From the NCBI GenBank assembly GCA_002725175.2, contig PBQX02000070.1:1-26498 (forward strand): a DNA stretch of 26,498 nucleotides, given 5' to 3'. Shown in pieces: positions 22,392-26,498 of the stretch; the stretch's first letter is position 1; every line of letters starts with the position of its first letter. The position numbers were made by a program, and so were the translations under genes. The notes under the pieces were generated by a model. That model was not told the DNA's origin. It did no database searches and saw only the letters and a list, made by a program, of their open reading frames with translations. Source of the DNA: CACKLF01 sp002725175 (lineage in GTDB: Bacteria > Pseudomonadota > Alphaproteobacteria > Rhodobacterales > Rhodobacteraceae).

Positions 22392-23000
22392 TTATGGGTA
22401 TAGTCTGCTAACAGTCCAGCTTTCCCCAATTTTTTCCCTATGCCATCTAAATCTGTCGTGTAATCTATGTTTGCCATCTGCCCAAAACTCAACTTCAAAT
22501 GGTATTAATTTAAAGCCACCCCAAAATTTTGGTCTTTCAGGGTTGTTGCCCAATTTTTTCTTCAGATCTTCTATTTTATTATGTAACAAATTCTTATTAG
22601 GTAACGTTTTGCTTTGCCTAGAAGCCCAGGCTCCATAACGGCTTTCCAAGGACCTTTCACTAAAATATTGGTCAGCCAAATGTGAATCTTCCTTAAACAC
22701 CTCACCGCGAACTCTGATCTGCCTACGAAGTGTTTTCCAGTGGTATAAAAAGGATGCCTTATTGCTATATAAAATCTCAGATGCTTTTACTGATTCGTAG
22801 TTAGTAAAAAATACAAACCCATCATCTAAAATTAACCTCATTAAGACCATTCTGATATTTGGAAAGCCTAAAGAATCTACTGTAGAAAGTGCAACAGCAT
22901 CAGGATCACTGGGCTCAACCGCTTTAGCTTCCAGAAACCACTTTCTTACAATTTCTATAGGCTCTAAGCCATCAAAAATTTCTTTCTTAGGTTCTTCCAT
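22392..23000 (-). CDS. pdxH: Pyridoxamine/pyridoxine 5'-phosphate oxidase
   Basis: FMN enzyme that makes pyridoxal 5'-phosphate, the cofactor of the MetC-type enzyme encoded nearby and of many others. The 202 residues show the family blocks in order: DAVALSTVDSLGFPNIRMVLMR (about 34-55), GFVFFTNYESVKA (61-73, FMN phosphate contacts), WKTLRRQIRVRG, SRYGAWASRQS, and the C-terminal EFWADGKHRLHDRF with a final WTVSRLYP. The terminal RLYP matches functional family members. It diverges from fabI across a 130-base spacer that holds candidate promoters for both. Confidence 0.96.
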   Translation of the reverse strand: MEEPKKEIFDGLEPIEIVRKWFLEAKAVEPSDPDAVALSTVDSLGFPNIRMVLMRLILDDGFVFFTNYESVKASEILYSNKASFLYHWKTLRRQIRVRGEVFKEDSHLADQYFSERSLESRYGAWASRQSKTLPNKNLLHNKIEDLKKKLGNNPERPKFWGGFKLIPFEVEFWADGKHRLHDRFRWHREKIGESWTVSRLYP

Positions 23001-23036
23001 ACTATTTTCTTTCGGTGACTATGTGATAAACTTGTA

Positions 23037-23064
23037 GTTATATTAGTAATTGCACTTGAAGCAA
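23037..23064 (-). promoter_or_regulatory. Candidate pdxH promoter
   Basis: On the - strand TTGCTT (23064-23059) and TATAAC (23042-23037) are 16 bp apart. The -10 matches five of six consensus bases and the -35 is weak. It overlaps the candidate fabI -35 by a few bases, so the two promoters may compete. Confidence 0.4.
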
Positions 23065-23084
23065 CAAAAAGATTTTCGTATCAC
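23056..23084 (+). promoter_or_regulatory. Candidate fabI promoter
   Basis: TTGAAG (23056-23061) and TATCAC (23079-23084) are 17 bp apart, each with four of six consensus bases. The predicted start near 23091 gives a leader of about 40 bases to the fabI ATG, which has AAGGAA at seven bases spacing. Confidence 0.4.
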
Positions 23085-23130
23085 TTAGCCAGGCTTACCT
23101 TTATAGTTTACCAAAGCAAGGAAATAAAAG

Positions 23131-23946
23131 ATGGACATAATGAAGGATAAAAAAGGGTTAATTTTGGGACTCGCAAATGAGAGATCGATAGCGTGGGGAA
23201 TCGCCAAAGCTTGCAGAGAGGCAGGCGCGTCTCTAGCTTTTACCTACCAAGGTGAAGCNCTAGGAAAAAGAGTTGNACCTTTAGCAAAAAGCTTANATTC
23301 TGAAATAGTCTTACCTTGTGATGTTAGCGATGAAATTTCTGTAAATAATGTTTTTTCCGAAATNGAAAAAAAATGGGGGCACTTAGACTTCATAGTTCAC
23401 GCTATTGGATTTTCTGACAAAAATGAACTTAGAGGACGNTATCTCGATACTTCAGAGCAAAATTTTATTACTACAATGCAAATATCCGTATTTTCTTTTA
23501 CTTCACTTATTCAAAAAGCAGAGAANCTAATGAAAAATGGAGGCTCGGCTCTTACCCTGACTTATTATGGNGCTGANAAAGTACTCCCCCATTATAATGT
23601 CATGGGAGTGGCCAAGGCTGCGCTTGAAGCGTCTGTAAGATACCTGGCAATGGATCTTGGACCATCTAATATAAGGGTCAATGCAATTTCCGCAGGTACA
23701 ATAAAAACACTTGCTGCTTCTGGCATTGGGGACTTTAGATACATTATGAAATGGAATGAACTGAACTCACCACTAAGGAGAAATGTTACCCAAGAAGAGG
23801 TTGGAAAATCTGCTGTTTATCTATTGTCTGACCAGTCATCAGGAGTAACCGGAGAAATTCTTCATGTCGATGCGGGTTATAATGTTATTGGAATGAAAGC
23901 NGAAGACGCTCCAGACATAGATGTTGTGACTGGACGTAAGGATTAA
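23131..23946 (+). CDS. fabI: Enoyl-ACP reductase (NADH)
   Basis: Last reduction in each cycle of type II fatty acid synthesis. The 271-residue divergent SDR carries the FabI-specific nucleotide motif GLANERSIAWGIA (13-25) and the catalytic pattern Tyr145/Tyr155-x6-Lys162 in YYGAEKVLPHYNVMGVAKAA (Gly147 and Glu149 are N-masked codons). SAGTIKTLAASGI and the C-terminal GEILHVDAGY also match. This is the enzyme class inhibited by triclosan-like compounds. The start ATG has AAGGAA seven bases upstream; a second ATG four codons later is less likely. It heads the fabI-gpt-metC-mazG run. N's resume in this gene after 11.6 kb without any. Confidence 0.96.
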   Translation: MDIMKDKKGLILGLANERSIAWGIAKACREAGASLAFTYQGEXLGKRVXPLAKSLXSEIVLPCDVSDEISVNNVFSEXEKKWGHLDFIVHAIGFSDKNELRGXYLDTSEQNFITTMQISVFSFTSLIQKAEXLMKNGGSALTLTYYXAXKVLPHYNVMGVAKAALEASVRYLAMDLGPSNIRVNAISAGTIKTLAASGIGDFRYIMKWNELNSPLRRNVTQEEVGKSAVYLLSDQSSGVTGEILHVDAGYNVIGMKXEDAPDIDVVTGRKD

Positions 23947-23951
23947 TACAT

Positions 23952-24455
23952 ATGAAAAAAACTCAACCAGATAGACTGCCTCATGAAAAAGGATTTCACA
24001 TTTCCTGGGACCAAATGCATAGAGATAGTCGCGCCTTGGCTTGGAGATTAGATGTACAAAGAAGTTGGAAGGGAGTATTGGCCGTAACTAGGGGNGGCAT
24101 GATACCAGCAATGATTGTGTCTCGAGAGCTAGATATCAGAACTGTGGATACAATAAGTATAAAATCCTATGACCATCAAAAACAAGCTGAAGCNGTTATT
24201 TTAAAAAAACCCGATCCCAGGCTGGTTGGAGATGGTAATGACATATTAATAATAGATGATTTAGTTGATACAGGNAAAACCCTGAAGATAGTAAAAGAAA
24301 TATACCCAAAGGCCCATTTTGCAACTGTTTATGCTAAGCCAAAAGGAAAAGAAATGGTGGATACATATATCACAGAAGTTTCCCAAGATACCTGGATATT
24401 TTTTCCTTGGGATATGGCATTACAATACGTTGCACCTTACAGCGGGAATGATTGA
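23952..24455 (+). CDS. gpt: Xanthine-guanine phosphoribosyltransferase
   Basis: Purine salvage enzyme joining xanthine or guanine to PRPP. The 167-residue sequence has the Gpt opening FHISWDQMHRDSRALAWRL (15-33), the RGG-type loop AVTRxGMIPA, and the PRPP-binding motif ILIIDDLVDTGKT (98-110, with Gly108 masked by N). The C-terminal segment QDTWIFFPWDMALQYV fits the purine-ring pocket of this subfamily. It begins five bases after fabI with an AAGGAT that overlaps the fabI 3' end, and its TGA is followed directly by the metC start codon. Membrane-associated or cytoplasmic in known members. Confidence 0.94.
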   Translation: MKKTQPDRLPHEKGFHISWDQMHRDSRALAWRLDVQRSWKGVLAVTRXGMIPAMIVSRELDIRTVDTISIKSYDHQKQAEXVILKKPDPRLVGDGNDILIIDDLVDTXKTLKIVKEIYPKAHFATVYAKPKGKEMVDTYITEVSQDTWIFFPWDMALQYVAPYSGND

Positions 24456-25607
24456 TTGAATAAAAAACATAGAGCTACTAANCACATAGAAACTGAATTA
24501 GTTCAATCACTCCACTTTTTTGATAAAGAAACTGGAGGCATAATCCCAAGAATAGACTTCTCTACAACCTTTGTGCGAGACAAAAATTACCAACCATCAG
24601 GGGACTTTATATATGCCAGAGAGGGCAATGCAACTACAGCTGAGGCTGAGAAAATTTTAAAGGTTCTCGATAAAAGTGAAGATACTTTGCTNTTTTCTTC
24701 TGGCATGTCAGGGCTNATCACTCTTTTGGAAGTTCTGGAATCTGGAGACCATATTATTGTGCAAGACCCAATCTATTATGCTATTTCAAGATATCTAGAA
24801 TATATTTGTCCTAGACGAGGTATAGAAATATCAAGAATTAAAGCTGAAGAAATATACAATGCGGAAAGATATATTCAAAAGGGAAGGACAAAATTTTTGT
24901 GGATTGAAACCCCCTCTAATCCACATTGGATCACAATAGATATACAAAGAGTATCAAAAATTACCTCCTCATTAGAATGTAAATTAATAGTGGATGCAAC
25001 TTGCTCNCCTGCCTGTACTTCAAATGTGTTGGATCTAGGTGCTGATATTTCTTTTCAATCAACAACAAAATACTTAAATGGACATTCCGATTCATTAGGA
25101 GGGGCTTTATCTACAAAAAGGAAGGATGGATTCTGGGACCTAATAATCCAAGCTAGGAATTATCAGGGAAGCGTAATGAGCCCATTAAATTCCTGGTTAT
25201 TAATAAGGGGGCTTAAGACCCTTTTTATTCGATTTCAAAAATCTAGCAATAATGCGTTGCTTTTAGCNAAACACTTAGCCAAAAATCCTGCTGTAGAAAA
25301 GGTCCTGTANCCGGGNTTAGAAGATCACCCCACATTTGTTATAGCAAAAAAGCAGATGANGAATGGATTTGGCGGCATGATCTCAATAAAAATGAATGGT
25401 GGATCAAAAATGGTCAAAAAGGTGATTAGAAAAGTAAAAGTATTTTTGCCTGCTACTTCTTTAGGAAGTACAGAAAGTTTAATCGAACATAGAAAACTTG
25501 TTGAAGGTCCAGAATCTAATGTTGAAGANAATCTAATCAGACTTTCAATTGGAATTGAATCTAGTGAAGATCTAATTTCAGATCTTGAGCAAGCTATTAA
25601 TANCTAG
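24456..25607 (+). CDS. metC: Cys/Met metabolism PLP enzyme (cystathionine beta-lyase type)
   Basis: Trans-sulfuration family enzyme of 383 residues. Markers are STTF near 36-39, YAREGN (53-58), SSGMSG (81-86, PLP phosphate loop), WIETPSNP (149-156), VDATCxPA with Asp180, and the PLP lysine Lys205 in QSTTKYLNGHSDSLGG. The C-terminal ATSLGSTESLIEHR matches the substrate-binding region. It most likely cleaves cystathionine to homocysteine, but related enzymes use O-acetylhomoserine or act as gamma-lyases, so the exact reaction is less sure than the family. The start is TTG, eight bases after GGGA and directly abutting the gpt stop. It follows gpt and precedes mazG with no gap. Confidence 0.85.
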   Translation: MNKKHRATXHIETELVQSLHFFDKETGGIIPRIDFSTTFVRDKNYQPSGDFIYAREGNATTAEAEKILKVLDKSEDTLXFSSGMSGXITLLEVLESGDHIIVQDPIYYAISRYLEYICPRRGIEISRIKAEEIYNAERYIQKGRTKFLWIETPSNPHWITIDIQRVSKITSSLECKLIVDATCXPACTSNVLDLGADISFQSTTKYLNGHSDSLGGALSTKRKDGFWDLIIQARNYQGSVMSPLNSWLLIRGLKTLFIRFQKSSNNALLLXKHLAKNPAVEKVLXPXLEDHPTFVIAKKQMXNGFGGMISIKMNGGSKMVKKVIRKVKVFLPATSLGSTESLIEHRKLVEGPESNVEXNLIRLSIGIESSEDLISDLEQAINX

Positions 25608-26477
25608 ATGCAGAAAAAAGAAAAAGATGAAAGGTCACCTGCTAGCAAACAAAGTGCAGACAGAATCCTTCAAATCATGAGCCAACTNAGAGATCCTCAA
25701 AATGGTTGCCAGTGGGATTTAGAGCAAAACTTCGAAAGTTTNTCAAAGTATGTCATTGAAGAAGCNTATGAGGTAGCTGAAGCCGTTGCTGATGGTAATG
25801 TTGATGAGATAATGGAAGAACTAGGTGACCTTCTCTTACAAGTTGTGTTCTTCTCTCAAATTGCTTCTGAAAAAAATCTATTTCGGTTTTTAGATGTTGT
25901 AAACGCAGTAAGCGAAAAAATGATAAGACGTCACCCTCACATATTTTCTAAAAATAAAGAATTTAAGACAGCTAAGGAACAAAAAGAAAATTGGGAAATA
26001 ATAAAAGACTTAGAGAAAAGTGAAAAANACAATATAAATGAGAAATCCCTGCTATCTGGGGTTTCAAAAAACTTACCTTCCCTGATAAAGTCAAAGAAAA
26101 TTCAAGAAAAAGTAAGCAGAGNTGGATTTGATTGGAAAGACGAAGGGGAAGTTTTAGAAAAAGTAAAAGAAGAACTAGCTGAACTTTCTGAAGCAATAAA
26201 GAATAGCGACCGTTCTAATTCTGAAGAAGAGTTGGGCGATTTGCTTTTTACACTTGTTAATCTTGGCAGACATATGGATATTGATTGTGACACAGCATTA
26301 AGAAAAGCAAATTATAAATTTTCTAAACGGTTTAATCTTCTCGAGTTGCAAATGGGCATGGAAAATAAAGAGTTGTCGAAAGTTAATAAATTATATATGG
26401 AAAAAATATGGTCCAAGGTTAAAAAACTGAGTTATAAGAAAAATGATAAACCCGAAACAACAATCGATAGAAGCTAG
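25608..26477 (+). CDS. mazG: Nucleoside triphosphate pyrophosphohydrolase MazG
   Basis: Hydrolyses (d)NTPs to monophosphates and PPi, clearing odd nucleotides and tempering ppGpp-linked responses. The 289 residues carry two MazG domains. The first has EExYE (51-55) with EELGD (70-74) and the RRHPHIF block. The second has EELAELSEAI and EEELGDLLF with NLGRHMDID. A 40-residue Lys-rich tail ends the protein. The ATG abuts the TAG of metC and has no clear ribosome site of its own, which points to coupled translation. Only 21 bases remain after its stop, without a recognisable feature. Confidence 0.93.
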   Translation: MQKKEKDERSPASKQSADRILQIMSQXRDPQNGCQWDLEQNFESXSKYVIEEXYEVAEAVADGNVDEIMEELGDLLLQVVFFSQIASEKNLFRFLDVVNAVSEKMIRRHPHIFSKNKEFKTAKEQKENWEIIKDLEKSEKXNINEKSLLSGVSKNLPSLIKSKKIQEKVSRXGFDWKDEGEVLEKVKEELAELSEAIKNSDRSNSEEELGDLLFTLVNLGRHMDIDCDTALRKANYKFSKRFNLLELQMGMENKELSKVNKLYMEKIWSKVKKLSYKKNDKPETTIDRS

Positions 26478-26498
26478 ATGTGAATCAGCTGGGCTAAG

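Overview
This window is about 26.5 kb of an AT-rich genome (roughly 35-40 % GC by eye) from a free-living, probably marine, alphaproteobacterium. The evidence is an alpha-type aa3 oxidase subunit I (CtaD), a ~1210-residue B12-dependent ribonucleotide reductase (NrdJ), the leucyl/glutamyl-tRNA-protein transferase Bpt, a Tat-exported TRAP solute receptor with its permease, and housekeeping genes in compact runs. An AT-rich Rhodobacterales-like lineage fits the gene content, but I cannot fix the order from sequence alone. There are no phage, IS or CRISPR signs. Many single N's occur. In coding regions they fall mostly at third codon positions, so the sequence looks like a population consensus with variable sites masked rather than a poor read.

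Left part (1-6100, + strand): the 3' end of lipB, ctaD (cytochrome oxidase subunit I), a DUF2244 membrane protein with a terminator, an uncharacterised P-loop ATPase, metA (its residue 111 predicts an acetyltransferase), an alpha/beta hydrolase and bpt. Next, on the - strand (6087-10980), is a tripartite TRAP transporter, transcribed dctP-dctQ-dctM. Both permease subunits are enlarged: DctQ has an extra N-terminal membrane region and DctM has a ~310-residue hydrophilic coiled-coil tail. A strong hairpin separates dctP from the permease genes.

Centre (11.2-17.2 kb): ilvI-ilvH (acetolactate synthase) on + runs into nrdJ on -. Upstream of nrdJ is a 426-base spacer with two NrdR-like boxes offset by exactly 31 bp, and next to them a 16-base inverted repeat. 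Then come an EamA transporter (+) and an M24 Xaa-Pro peptidase (-) whose stop codons share one TTAA, followed by a CurA-type NADP-dependent reductase and an SDR (+). A perfect intrinsic terminator lies upstream of the reductase, inside a divergent spacer.

Right part (21.6-26.5 kb): tRNA-Pro(UGG), a DUF192 protein and pdxH on the - strand. Diverging from pdxH is a tight + strand run fabI-gpt-metC-mazG in which the last three genes abut with no intervening bases. Metabolic links across the window: metA and metC belong to methionine synthesis, ilvIH to branched-chain amino acids, fabI to fatty acids, gpt/mazG/nrdJ to nucleotide supply and clean-up, and pdxH makes the PLP that MetC needs.

I did not find a clearly new multi-gene system. 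The best leads are the enlarged TRAP permease, the NrdR/inverted-repeat control region, a RegA/ActR-like site before ctaD, the terminator in the reductase leader, and the patchy wobble-position N's.
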